A stretch of 64,000 nt of DNA from Tricholoma matsutake (taxonomy: Eukaryota; Basidiomycota; Agaricomycetes; Agaricales; Tricholomataceae): positions 9,796,001-9,860,000 of the forward strand of contig AP026543.1 of assembly GCA_026075535.2 (NCBI GenBank), written 5' to 3'. This document shows, in pieces, positions 10,481 through 21,017 of this stretch; positions within the stretch are counted from its first letter, which is position 1; each line of letters begins with the position of its first letter. The position numbers and the translations under genes were made by a program. Below the pieces are notes generated by a model. It made no database searches. It saw nothing but the letters and a program-made list of their open reading frames with translations, and had not been told where the DNA came from.

Positions 10481-12080
10481 CATGCTGCTGTCAGCCTGCT
10501 GAGCTTTTTGCACCTGGCTTTCCCACAAACCCAGCCTAATAATAGTGGGTGATCCCATCCCTGACTCACTATAACTATACTGGTTTCCATCAAAACCTGA
10601 CACCAGTGTTAGCTCATTCCCCAGCTCACAGCTAAACACCACCAAGGTAGGTGTAAGCTACTATGCTCACATAAGCATCACCAGCCTGCATCAATCGGGA
10701 ACGTGCGGGATACTTTCCGGTACCAGTGCCCATCCCGATCAACACCCGATCACTGTTGATCAACATGTGCCACAGTCTCCACTAATGTCATGCTCATCAT
10801 CCCTGACGATGAGCAGGCTATTTCACTCTTTCCTGACCCTTTCCCTTCGCTTTTTTTGGTAGATAACACTTATGTATGTATATATAATGTTAATAAACAG
10901 TTGTTTCCGCTTTTACAGCTATATTTAGCCCATAACAAGCTCTCTCCCTGGTGGAGAGGAGGGAGGGGGGTCTCTTCTATTCATTAAGGGGGTCTGTAAT
11001 GCATGTATATGCTATATATTCATATTTATAACTATATACATGACTGTAAAGGGTGCTGCATGAGGTGGGAAGGGGTGAAATGTGGAGAAGTGACAGAATG
11101 AGGGGAGGAGGTGCCATCTACTGGGCTTGTACACCCTCTACAGCTGAAAAAAATGTATGTAAAGGGTAGAGGGATGTATGTAGAGGTGGGAATTAATGTT
11201 GGGAGAGCTGGGGATAAGGTGCTCTCTGTCAGTGCACCTGTATGGGGAGGGTGGGTGTTGTCACTTACCTGCATCCCTAGGCCTTCCCCTGATAAAGTAC
11301 ACATTGTAAGAGAGTATAATGGTCCTGATAAACGACCTGATAGAGCCCCTTAAGGCTCTACAGTTGTCGGTATAGACAGAAAAATGAATATGTACTCAGG
11401 AGGAGATATGTCTTCCCTATAAAATCCGTGGCACCAAAGGGTTCGCTTTCTTCGATTCCTAGGCCTAGTTGTAAAGTAGAATGAGGGTCAGAAAAGGGGA
11501 TAGCAGGGGGGAAGGTCCTGGCTCACCAGAGCATGGGTTCCCCATCAACAGAGGTGAATTTTGCTCTAATGTTCTTGTTACTCCATGCCAGCTCATGGGA
11601 CTCACTAGTGGCCATATATACAGGCATAACAATGGATTAGGAGTAGATTTGACACCTTTGAACGGTTTATTATTCTATAAAAGAGTGGTAGAGAGTAAAT
11701 GCATTGAGATATGGTATAGTCACTCACCTAAGGACTATAGGACTTCTGTATCTTAATGCAATGCAGATATAACAGTATAATCATGTAGTAATATGTGTTC
11801 CCTACAGCAATAGACCATCCAGACATCAGGAGAGGCCGAGCTATGCACCAGGGAGCAGGTTGAATCAGGTGTTCCAAAAATAGTAACAATCTTGAAATAT
11901 GTCGGTAGTGGAACAACGCGCCATTGATTAGAGGGCAGAGATAGATAGAGGGAAATGGTTTGCATGGGAATAAATTTGACCACAAGGGAATCCATGGAAG
12001 AACAAGGGAGTAATGGGCAAAACAAGGTACTTTGCAGTAATTGATCGGTGAGCATTTTGAGGTGCGTCCGATCATACTCC
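10481..12080 (+). repeat. Left arm of a 4 kb imperfect palindrome
   Basis: The sequence matches 12100-13540 plus 14405-14480 in reverse complement. The part from about 10790 to 11640 looks identical to 12440-13314. The inner part toward the axis near 12090 is clearly diverged, and the outer part moderately. It encodes no recognisable protein, and the short identical reading frames on both arms are only a result of symmetry. It contains GGTACC-flanked CGATCAAC motifs near 10720-10765 and T/A-rich TATATATAA-like sequence near 10880. Confidence 0.75.
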
Positions 12081-12099
12081 CGGTCACACTATTCATCAA

Positions 12100-14480
12100 C
12101 ACTCTCTTGAGCATGTTCCCTCCATTTCTTGCCGGATTCCTCTCGTCTCTCTTCTCTCCTATGGATTAAATCTCCCTCTATCTGCCCATGCTCTCCGATT
12201 AATGGCGCGTTGTCTCGATGTCAAGCTATTTCCGTGTTATTGCCTTTTTGGGAACACTTTGTTCAACCTGCTCTCTGGTGCATGCTACGGCCTCTCCTGC
12301 TATGTGGGCTGTCTCGCGCTCAAGGGAACCATATATAATACCATATTATGGACTATTTTTAATACTATATCAAAAACATGAAGTGCTGTCGGCCTTGGGT
12401 GAGTGACTGACATCTAGCTCAATACATTGACTTTCCACTTCTTTTCTATAGACTCATGTACTCCTAATACATCGGTATGCCTGTATATATGGCCACTAGT
12501 GAGTCCCATGAGCTGGCATGGAGTAACAAGAACATTAGAGCAAAATTCACCTCTGTTGATGGGGAACCCATGCTCTGGTGAGCCAGGACCTTCCCCCCTG
12601 CTATCCCCTTTTCTGACCCTCATTCTACTTTACAACTAGGCCTAGGAATCGAAGAAAGCGAACCCTTTGGTGCCACGGATTTTATAGGGAAGACATATCT
12701 CCTCCTGAGTACATATTCATTTTTCTGTCTATACCGACAACTGTAGAGCCTTAAGGGGCTCTATCAGGTCGTTTATCAGGACCATTATACTCTCTTACAA
12801 TGTGTACTTTATCAGGGGAAGGCCTAGGGATGCAGGTAAGTGACAACACCCACCCTCCCCATACAGGTGCACTGACAGAGAGCACCTTATCCCCAGCTCT
12901 CCCAACATTAATTCCCACCTCTACATACATCCCTCTACCCTTTACATACATTTTTTTCAGCTGTAGAGGGTGTACAAGCCCAGTAGATGGCACCTCCTCC
13001 CCTCATTCTGTCACTTCTCCACATTTCACCCCTTCCCACCTCATGCAGCACCCTTTACAGTCATGTATATAGTTATAAATATGAATATATAGCATATACA
13101 TGCATTACAGACCCCCTTAATGAATAGAAGAGACCCCCCTCCCTCCTCTCCACCAGGGAGAGAGCTTGTTATGGGCTAAATATAGCTGTAAAAGCGGAAA
13201 CAACTGTTTATTAACATTATATATACATACATAAGTGTTATCTACCAAAAAAAGCGAAGGGAAAGGGTCAGGAAAGAGTGAAATAGCCTGCTCATCGTCA
13301 GGGATGATGAGCATGACATTAGCGGAGACTGTGGCGCATGTTGATCAACCGTGGGAGACAGTGATCGGGTGTTGATCGGGATGGGCTCTGGTCTTACCGG
13401 AAAGTATCCCGCACGTTCCCGATTGATGCCTGGTGATGCTTATGTGAGCATAGTAGCATACACCTACCTTGGTGGTGTTTAGCTGTGAGCTGGGGAATGA
13501 GCTAACACTGGTGTCGGGTTTTGACAGAAACGAGTATATCCCCATCCGTTGTGGTGGACGGCCCGGTTCCCGGGCGGAGCTCTGTCGGGGATTCAAAATA
13601 CGCTGCAGAAAAGTCCACCACAACGTCTGGTGCACTTACCTGCGTGACGCACCCATCGAGTCACAAAGTCACAAAACATCACGATATCAACAAGATCACG
13701 ATCAACGCGATGCGTGTTTCAACAAGCGCCTGGCGTACCTACAGGCCCATACTTCCTCATTTATCACTGTACTGCCTCATGGATCAAGATGCTGATCGAA
13801 AGCGACACGAGGCGCATAAAACACTATCTCAAAATATTCTACAGAAAGCACGAGAGGAGGCAAGCAAGAAAGCGACATATGACTCTGTCAAGATGCGCGC
13901 TGACTTGTGCAAGCTCTGAGAATCATGCTTTAGTCCTCGCGAATGGCAACTGGATGTGGCCGAAGCCTTGCTCTTAGGTATTGACACTGGTAATTGCAGG
14001 AACTGGTTCTGGGAAAACAATTCTGTTCATGTTGCCGCTTGTATTGAACCGCGAAAAGATGGTCCTGATCATCTCACCCCTCAAAGTATTGCAATGTGAT
14101 CAGGTATGTCCTTCTGCAGTTTAAAAGCTAATAATAGATATCAACGTGCTATTCAGGCTTGTCGATTCAAGTCCAAATATTCTGCAGCGCGAGCCTCAGC
14201 ATCTGTAAAGATATCAGCCCAGCTGTCGTCCATTCAGATATGTCACCAAAGAGTCGATAAGATCAGATAAACATGTCACGGTGACATTGTGACTCGATGG
14301 GTGCATCATGGGGTAAATGCATCAGATGTTGAGGTGGGAGTTCTGCACACATTTTTCACTCTCCAACAGAACTCTGATACACCTCAATGGATGGGGACAA
14401 GACTAGTATATGTAGTTATAGTAAGTCAGGGATGGGATCACCCACTACTATTAGGCTGGGTTTGTGGGAAAGCCAGGTGC
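12100..14480 (-). repeat. Right arm of the palindrome, interrupted
   Basis: This is the reverse complement of 10481-12080. The match stops at AGTATAT (13533-13539) and resumes at AGTATAT (14405-14411), so the 865 bp between is an insertion relative to the left arm. The very high identity of the middle arms against a diverged centre argues against a simple assembly hairpin, which would be identical up to the axis. Confidence 0.75.
13540..14404 (+). pseudogene. Inserted helicase-gene fragment (DEAD/RecQ-like N-terminus)
   Basis: The segment encodes a charged N-terminal region (RKRHEAHKTLSQNILQKARE near 13800-13860), then SPREWQLDVAEALLLG near 13930-13975. A Walker A motif AGTGSGKT follows at about 14000-14020, and LIISPLKVLQCDQ just before a GTATGT donor near 14104. 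This matches the start of a SF2 DNA helicase. It is broken by a TGA (CTCTGAGAA, probably former CGA), a frameshift before VIAGTGSG, and loss of everything past motif Ia. It is CpG-rich compared with its surroundings. The fragment is bounded by direct repeats AGTATAT and by imperfect inverted ends CCCCATCCGTTG / CCCCATCCATTG. Confidence 0.6.
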
Positions 14481-14496
14481 TTTTTGAGGAAGCATG

Positions 14497-14745
14497 ACTC
14501 AACGTGACAGTTTCCTTTTTTGTTCAAAATCCGTGTGTCGGTAAAACCCGCGGAGTGTGAAAGTCTATAAGGGGCTGAGTTGGACTGACTTCAAAATATA
14601 AGCCTGTCTTCAGACAGTGTTGAAACTCCGACATCTGCCGAGCAGCCATCAGACTTAATGTATCACTTTTGCTGGCTGGTTGGTCGGGTTAAAAAGACGA
14701 GTCCTCGTACCTCAGACTTGTAACTTATTGCTCAAAAATCAAGTT
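14497..14745. repeat. Diverged direct repeat, copy 1
   Basis: It shares GTGACAGTTTCC, GGGGCTGAGTTGGACTG and GAGTCCTTGTACCTC-like blocks with 21474-21705 in the same orientation. The nature of the parent element is unknown. The CpG-containing version is here and the TpG version at the other copy. Confidence 0.55.
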
Positions 14746-14779
14746 ATGTTGGAGCATCTCAATGATGGAGCATCTCAAT

Positions 14780-15191
14780 TGTTAGGGCGACACCCACTAT
14801 CTGCTAGCTAAGACCATGCAGGTTCTCTCTACAAGAAGGGGGCGGAATCTGCGCGCGTGATGGGGAAATTGATGGTTTTGATGCAAGGGGTTATTAATAG
14901 GTAAGTTTGTTGAGATAGGCCTTTCACACCGAAAACGTAGGTGGAATACCTAAGAGAACACAACTGGGGTCCCCTAGGTGTATATTTTGGGTTTATATAC
15001 TATGTTACATATATTGTACATTGTTGTTACCGACGCGCGCATACAGGCGTGTACATAGTGATGTGTGCGAAATAATATTCTCACGCTATCAAAGTGTAGC
15101 GTCATTTGGCATCATTTGGTGTAATGTAGTGTAATTCGACATAATAAAATGAAAATGAAATTTTATTAGGTAATGGGGCTGTTTCCTAACA
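14780..15191 (-). repeat. 3' LTR of chromovirus A
   Basis: The 412 bp LTR is followed on the minus-strand upstream side by the polypurine tract AAAAGGGGGGTAA (about 15191-15205), which would prime plus-strand DNA synthesis. Its minus strand has the same TATA and start-site layout as the 5' LTR. Confidence 0.93.
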
Positions 15192-15273
15192 TTACCCCCC
15201 TTTTATGCCTCGACTTCCAGGTGAGAAAATATTATGTTTGTCCCCTCTGTGAAATTTTGGTAAGGCCGGAATT

Positions 15274-15666
15274 TCATCCCTCATACACCATTCTCGCAAT
15301 GCAACGCAGAGCATTCGGATTATGTTTAAAGAATTGGGCGATCGCATTATGCGCTTGCTTACAATTCTCTTCAGGTTCCCGTGGATTATTTTCGTCAGTA
15401 TAGTTTTTCCACTTTATTAAGAACTCCAATTTGTTCCGTCGAAGACATGAGTCTAGAATTTCTTCAACTATGTATTCTGGAGCACCTTCTACTATTATCG
15501 GAGGTTGTGGAGTAGTTTGTTGGCCAGGAATAGTGGGCAGACGGTAAGGGCGTAGGCAGGATACGTTAATCTTGGGATCAATCTTAAATGATCGGGGTAA
15601 TTTTAGCACTACCGCATTAGGCAAGATCGCTTTAGAGATCGCATATGGGCCAACTTGTTTCTCCAT
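15274..15666 (-). pseudogene. Chromovirus A integrase C-terminus and chromodomain
   Basis: The segment starts with EKQVGPYAISKAI, the GPY/F module of the integrase C-terminus. It then reads into EYIVEEILDSCLRRNKLEFL and IKWKNYTDENN, a chromodomain with the expected aromatic residues (Y, W, Y). Such chromodomains guide integration to marked chromatin. It is separated from the integrase core by a TGA at about 15679 (LNIP-stop-PSKK), consistent with a CGA to TGA change. The reading frame ends at a natural-looking stop close to the polypurine tract. Confidence 0.85.
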
Positions 15667-15681
15667 GAGTTTCTTTGAAGG

Positions 15682-16548
15682 TCATGGAATATTCAGGTCC
15701 TTGGTACTTAGCCATACCAAGTCACCAACTTTGTACTCTGGAGCACGTGCTCGAGTACGATCCGCGTGTCGCATCATATCATCACGTGCTTTCTTCAATG
15801 CCGCCTCTGCTTCCTCTTGTACCCTTTGCATCTTAGATACAAAATCTTCTACTGACTGTACTTTGACTTCCCTTCTGGGTTCTACTCCCATGCGAGGATG
15901 ATATCCATAATTCACGAAAAAGGGTGACATACGAGTAGCTGAATGGAATTTATTATTGTGGGAAAATTCGGCAATTGCCAACCATTCGGGCCAGTCAGTT
16001 TGTCGGTAGTTGACAAACATATGTAGGTACTGCTCCAACTCCTGATTCATTCTCTCTGTCTGCCCATCAGTCTGTGGGTGATATGCCGTAGATAATTTAG
16101 TTTGAATTCCCAATATGTTGTTTAGTTCTCACATAAACGCGGAAGCAAATTGTGGTCCGCGATCGGAGATAACAGTATTGGGTAACCCATGTAACCGCCA
16201 TACCTGATTTAGATAGAGGCGCGCCAAGCCCAATGATGAGGTTTCTGTAGTAGTAGGAATAATATGGACCTCCTTTGTAAAGCGGTCACATACTACGAAT
16301 ATTGCATTGTACCCTTGAGCCTCGGGTAATCCGGTAATAAAATCCACAGATATATCTCGCCACGGCGCTTTAGGTATAGGGTTTGGCATTAATTTTCCTG
16401 CAGGTTTCTCTGGAAATTTCTTCCCCCTCATGCATGTATCACATCCATCCACATACCCCAACACATACTTCAAAATTCCAGGCCACCAATAATTTCTCAT
16501 TACTAATTCCAATGTCTTCCATCTTCCTGGGTGTCTGGCAATCGGCAT
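15682..16548 (-). pseudogene. Chromovirus A integrase core, split by TGA
   Basis: Two segments (16129-16548 and 15682-16113) carry the integrase. The zinc-binding part ends in CDTCMRGKK, with its histidines in HHNMPIARHPG. The catalytic D, D and E residues lie in SVDFITGLPEAQG, VISDRGPQFASAFM and STAYHPQTDGQTERMN. The stop between them reads ATGTGAGAA (FM-stop-EL), a former CGA by context. Another TGA separates this from the upstream RT-RNase H frame (KDQDL-stop-REIV). Integrase would insert the cDNA into host chromatin, but this copy is inactive. Confidence 0.88.
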
Positions 16549-16575
16549 ATTGTGATGTAACTGGACAATCTCCCT

Positions 16576-18180
16576 TCACAAATCCTGATCCTTCAGTACA
16601 TACACTTTTCCTCGAAACAACACCAACCCTTGTTCCTCAGCCCATTCATCTCCTTTGATATTACCTTTCTTCTCTCCCTTCAGAGCTTTCACGGCTTCCA
16701 CTACTTCATCGTCCATTTCCAAACATTGTCTAATTTTAGACAACATTTCCATTTCCGAGCTATCTATTAATAGATGCCCTTGACACATAGCACAAATGCG
16801 AAAGTATTTGGGTTTGAGTAAGGTAACATTTTTATTGTCCTCCTCCACCCCCCTTTTATGATCAATACGTCTGGATAAGGCATCTGCTTTCCTCATTAAG
16901 CTTCCCACTTTATGGACCAAGTGAAAGTTGAAATGCAATAGGAATAGTGCCCAACGCGCTTGCCTGCGATTAAGCTTTTTAGCCGACATGAAGTATTGCA
17001 GATTTTGATGATCCGTCCAGATCTCAATTTGATGCGTACATCCCTCCAAATAATGCCTCCACGCCTCCAATGCTTGTATTATCCCCAACATCTCTTTGTC
17101 ATGCACATCATAATTCCTCTCCACATCATTCAACCCTTTTGACAAGTATGCACAAGGATGCCATTTGTCATCTTCACACAGCATTGATAACACCGCTCCA
17201 GTAGCAAAATCGGATGCATCGGATTCCACTTGCAAAGGGCGTGTGAAATCTACTGGGGCTAATATTGGTCCCTCCACAAACTTCCTCTTCAACTCCTCAA
17301 ACGCTGTCTGCTGCTGCTCTCCCCACCTCCACACTACTCCCTTTTGCATAAGGTTATGTAAGGGTGTGGCAATTTTAGAAAAATTGTGCACAAAGCGACG
17401 ATAATAATTTGCGAGTCCCAAGAAGGCTTGAACCTCCTTGACACGGGTGGGCACAGGCCAATCTGTGATTGCCTGTACCTTGATCGGATCCATTTTGATC
17501 CTGTCAGGGCTGATCAATAATCCTAGGAACTTGATCTCGCTTGCCCCAAACACACACTTCTCTGGTTTCAAAAATAGATCGTTTTCCGCCAACCTCCGTA
17601 ACACCTCCTGCACTATCGCCTCATGATTCTCTTCATCCTCCATGAATATCAGAATGTCATCAATAAATATTATTACCACGCCTTTGTCTATTACATCCTT
17701 GAAAATGTCGTTCATCATATTTTGAAAGGTTGGGGGACTATTAGTCATCCCAAAAAACATGACAAGCAGCTCGAAGGATCCTCGATGCGTGGCAAATGCA
17801 GCCTTCCACTCATCTGCTTTCTTTATTTGTACATTGTTGTATCCCCATCGTAAATCCAATTTTGTAAACACCTTGGCTTTTCCCACCTTATCAATTATTT
17901 CTGAGATCAACAGCAGGGGGTATGCGTTCTTCACTGTCCACTCATTCAGATACCTATAATCAGTACACATCCTCTTCCTTTGGTCTTTTTTGGGCACGAA
18001 GAATATTGGTGATGTCTGCGGTGATTTCGAAGGTCGTATGTATCCTTTGCGCAATTGCTCCTTCAGGAATGCATCCACTTCTTCTTGTTCCATCGGAGAT
18101 AACGGATATACCTTTGACTTCTTTGGCACAAACCCTGGCTTCATCTCAATCGCATGATCCCATGGCTTCCACACCGGCAT
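16576..18180 (-). CDS. Chromovirus A reverse transcriptase and RNase H
   Basis: This is the longest open stretch of the element (534 residues). The RT opens with PLSPMEQEEVDAFL, has the KLDLRWGYNN segment and the catalytic box FIDDIL near residue 170, and continues through FLGLANYYRRF. RNase H follows with LQVESDASDF, HDKEMLGIIQALEAW and IWTDHQNLQYF, ending ADALSRR. The W in DLRWGY replaces the usual R/S, and several T-rich substitutions suggest decay. The frame overlaps the protease segment because of a small deletion near 18178 (SE then MPVWKPWDHA). It is part of a broken gag-pol, so no enzyme is expected from this locus. Confidence 0.88.
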   Translation of the reverse strand: MPVWKPWDHAIEMKPGFVPKKSKVYPLSPMEQEEVDAFLKEQLRKGYIRPSKSPQTSPIFFVPKKDQRKRMCTDYRYLNEWTVKNAYPLLLISEIIDKVGKAKVFTKLDLRWGYNNVQIKKADEWKAAFATHRGSFELLVMFFGMTNSPPTFQNMMNDIFKDVIDKGVVIIFIDDILIFMEDEENHEAIVQEVLRRLAENDLFLKPEKCVFGASEIKFLGLLISPDRIKMDPIKVQAITDWPVPTRVKEVQAFLGLANYYRRFVHNFSKIATPLHNLMQKGVVWRWGEQQQTAFEELKRKFVEGPILAPVDFTRPLQVESDASDFATGAVLSMLCEDDKWHPCAYLSKGLNDVERNYDVHDKEMLGIIQALEAWRHYLEGCTHQIEIWTDHQNLQYFMSAKKLNRRQARWALFLLHFNFHLVHKVGSLMRKADALSRRIDHKRGVEEDNKNVTLLKPKYFRICAMCQGHLLIDSSEMEMLSKIRQCLEMDDEVVEAVKALKGEKKGNIKGDEWAEEQGLVLFRGKVYVLKDQDL

Positions 18181-18830
18181 TCACTCAGACTCCTTCTTTG
18201 GAACACTGACAAATGTTCATGATACACTTTTGGCACCCACTCCTCCACTGGCTTCTCCACCTTCATGATATTCTTGTCCCATGACTGTCCTTTACGAACT
18301 GCTCTAAAGGTTTGCTTCTGCTCTTCTTTCTCGATCATGATCGGAACTTCCCCATTTGGCATTTCCTCATCCTCCACTTCCTCCATCGTAACAGAATACT
18401 TCCTCGGATGTTCTTTCTCTTTCTTTTTCCTTTTTTCTTTCTTCATCTTCCTCCCATACACATTACATTCCTTAGGACAATGAGTCATTTGTACTTTCCC
18501 AGTTTTCCAATCAATTTCGGGATTATGCTTCTGTAACCACAGACATCCTATTATTAGATTGGTTTTCCCAAGATCGCACACTTCGAATACGGCTCGCTCC
18601 TGATGCTCCTGATACTTTAATACCATAGTCACCTCCTCCTTGATAGTTCCTCCATGATTGACTGTTCCGTCAATATTGTACACCATTATAGGTTGTGCCA
18701 GCTTGCGTGTGTTAATACTGTTTCCAGTAATTAAGGATCGATTAATAAATAATCCTGTAGCACCACTGTCAAGCAACGCTTCCACATCAATAGCTGCATG
18801 CATGTCCACTGTCTTCAGTCCCACAGTCAA
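18141..18830 (-). pseudogene. Chromovirus A protease segment
   Basis: The retropepsin active site is visible as ALLDSGATGLFINR, with LIIGCLWLQKHNPEIDW as the C-terminal part of the fold. A Lys/Glu-rich linker (KKEKRKKKEKEHPRK) leads to the RT. Upstream, an in-frame TGA near 18846 (RSA-stop-IEPE) and a frame change separate it from gag. Downstream, a short deletion near 18178 puts the RT in another frame. The protease would mature Gag and Gag-Pol. Confidence 0.82.
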
Positions 18831-19021
18831 GGTGATTTCGGGTTCTATTCACGCAGAGCGAATAAAGAATTTAGGGGTTTTCAGAAATGACATGTGACAA
18901 TTTTCTTTGTTGCGTGATTCACAACAGTTGTACTCCTCCTCGATTTCCTTTTCTGATTTACTCTGGGTTTCCTCAGATACTAATACATTGTAACGATTCT
19001 GGGTCACCAATGGGGAAACCT

Positions 19022-20119
19022 TCACTGGGACTCTTCCACATAATTCTCCTGCTTGCCTTCCTCCTGCTTCACTTCCTCAATTGTAGCTCCCCTGATCTTT
19101 CTCTTCTGCTTGCAATACTTAGAAATGTGTCCTAACTGCCCACAGTTAAAACATTTAAGTGGGGCTCGTCTCCCCACTTGATCAACCTCCATTGCCTCTG
19201 CTGGTGCTGCTGACTCCATAACTATAGGTGTCACTGCCATGGCTGGTGGCTGTGCCCTTGGAGCTTGCGCCTGAGGCGCCTTTCCTTTCTCGGACTTTCC
19301 TCCTGATGACTTTCCAAATTTACTACTCCCGTACATCAACTTTGACTCCACCTGTTCCTGCCGATATTGCCGGTCAAGGCGCATTGCCCAATTATACCAC
19401 TCATCCAACTTCTCTGGCATAGAAGGTAGTCAGTAGATAGACTTGAATAAAGAGGGATTTAATCCTGCTTTCAAAAACTCTACCAATGCAGCTTCTCCCA
19501 TGTCCATTTGCAAAGCTTCTGCTTTGAACTGCAAAATAAATTCATCCGCTGTTAAGGAACCTTGGCGCATGGTCTTTAATTTAGCATTGGCTGTCGCCTT
19601 TGGATTAGGGTCTCCAAACTGTGCCTCCAATCTCTCCAGAAATTCCTTGAAGGTTGCAAATGGTTTATTTCCCGCGGCAATTTGATTAATAGCCTCGTTT
19701 CTCCAGAACTGTGCTTTCCCCCCCTGAATGTATGAGAGAGCAAACATAATCCTAGACTCGGCTGTACGAAACTTGGGCTTCCTCCCATGGATGTACAATA
19801 CTATAGAGCTGATGAAGGATTTTGTATTCTCCATGGTACTGTCAAAGATTTGTGGGGGCGCGTACTTAGGTAAGTGTGCTTTTCCATTTCTGGATTTCTC
19901 CACTGTCTCATCCTCCTGCGATATCCACTCCACCATCTCCTCCATCTCATCATCTCTTTCTCCTGTCGTCTCTGGCTGTACTTCCACTTGTCTGGGCTGT
20001 GATGCTGCCAATACTGACACTAATTGCAACATTTGCACTGTGAGCGCATCAATTTTTGCCTCTAGTGCTGGTATGGGAACAGGATTAGGACCGGGATTAG
20101 AAGTTGAAGGTTCGGACAT
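19022..20119 (-). pseudogene. Chromovirus A gag with zinc knuckle, split by UGA CUA
   Basis: The first part (19430-20119) starts MSEPSTSNPGPNP and carries the capsid region with FWRNEAINQIA and FLERLEAQFGDPNPKA. The second part (19022-19420) starts MPEKLDEWYNW and contains a canonical CX2CX4HX4C knuckle, CFNCGQLGHISKYC. They are in one frame and separated by a single TGA followed by CTA. A second copy of this gag at 52946-53638 has the same TGA CTA. It could be an inherited CGA to TGA mutation or a readthrough site. The start codon lies 486 bp downstream of the LTR, leaving a long leader. Confidence 0.85.
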
Positions 20120-20592
20120 AATTGTAGAATCTGTGATGAATCACTTCTTTGACAAATTCAAAATTTTACTTCGAGACCTCTCCAAATGTCTATGGGTCAC
20201 GTGATAAGGTTTGTCGAGGTTCGTCAATGGTTCGTCGTTCATCAGGCGCCTATTTTGACACTTCAGATCAACAACCCTTCCAACAGTGCCTGATCTCGGA
20301 GATATCACTGAATTCGGCTTGTAACTAAAATAGTCATCCGAATAGAGTAATGTAAATCGTAACTAAACCAGATCCAATTGGTTGTCTGGTTGCAGCTGTC
20401 CTAATGATGAGCGCTGCCTCTTGATCACTGGCAGTCGCAATGTAAGGCGAGGCCTGGCATCAGCTTACAAAAGAAAAGGTAGATTACATATATACAAGTA
20501 CTTCCAGCTCGTGCCGAAAGGATGAGTAATCGGATGTGGCGCGGTGAAACAATGACGTATGTGCAAGTAAGAGAAGGCGCACTGATATGGGA

Positions 20593-20603
20593 AGTTGTGT
20601 TCT
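20593..20603 (-). promoter_or_regulatory. Self-priming type primer-binding site
   Basis: Two bases downstream of the 5' LTR the RNA reads AGAACACAACT. This is an exact reverse complement of AGTTGTGTTCT, whose 5' base lies at 20791 inside the LTR, where transcription is predicted to begin. There is no TGG start as expected for a tRNA primer. Tf1-type chromoviruses prime with the first 11 bases of their own RNA, and this matches that length. Family copy 2 keeps the same site at 52462-52472. Confidence 0.75.
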
Positions 20604-20605
20604 TC

Positions 20606-21017
20606 TGTTAGGGCGACACCCACTATCTGCTAGCTAAGACCATGCGGGTTCTCTCTACAAGAAGGGGGCGGAATCCGCGTGCATGATGGGGAAATTGATG
20701 GTTTTGATGCAAGGGGTTATTAATAGGTAAGTTTGTTGAGATAGGCCTTTCACACCGAAAACATAGGTGGAATACCTAAGAGAACACAACTGGGGTCCCC
20801 TAGGTGTATATTTTGGGTTTATATACTATGTTACATATATTGTACATTGTTGTTACTGACACGCGCATACAGGCGCGTACATAGTGATGCATGCGAAATA
20901 ATATTCTCATGCTATCAAAGTGTAGCGTCATTTGGCATCATTTGGTGTAATGTAGTGTAATTCGACATAATAAAATGAAAATGAAATTTTATTAGGTAAT
21001 GGGGCTGTTTCCTAACA
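20606..21017 (-). repeat. 5' LTR of chromovirus A with TATA box and start site
   Basis: On the minus strand, TATATAA lies at 20819-20825 and the predicted RNA start AGTTGTGTTCT at 20791-20781. That start is 28 bases past the end of the TATA box, a normal spacing. The start was inferred from complementarity with the primer-binding site, and the TATA position supports it independently. Confidence 0.8.

Larger units (their letters stand above)
14780..21017 (-). mobile_element. Full-length chromovirus (family A), 6.2 kb, TSD TCAAT
   Basis: LTRs of 412 bp lie at 14780-15191 (3' LTR) and 20606-21017 (5' LTR), with TGTTAGG...CCTAACA ends. A perfect 5-bp duplication TCAAT flanks it (14775-14779 and 21018-21022). 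The minus strand carries gag, zinc knuckle, protease, reverse transcriptase, RNase H, integrase and a C-terminal chromodomain. All open frames are broken, mostly by TGA at former CGA codons, so it is dead in cis. The LTRs differ at 11 positions, all CpG transitions, so the insertion is young in origin but mutated by C-to-T decay. Confidence 0.95.

Noticed and set aside
10790..13314. Pairs of identical short proteins on opposite strands (65, 80 and 90 residues).
   Set aside because: They are mirror images of the palindrome arms with no domain, no codon signature and no family resemblance; symmetry alone explains the identity.
10481..14480. Palindrome as a pure assembly artefact.
   Set aside because: Not fully excluded, but the centre and outer parts are diverged while the middle is identical, and one arm has an insertion; a fold-back artefact would be uniformly identical.
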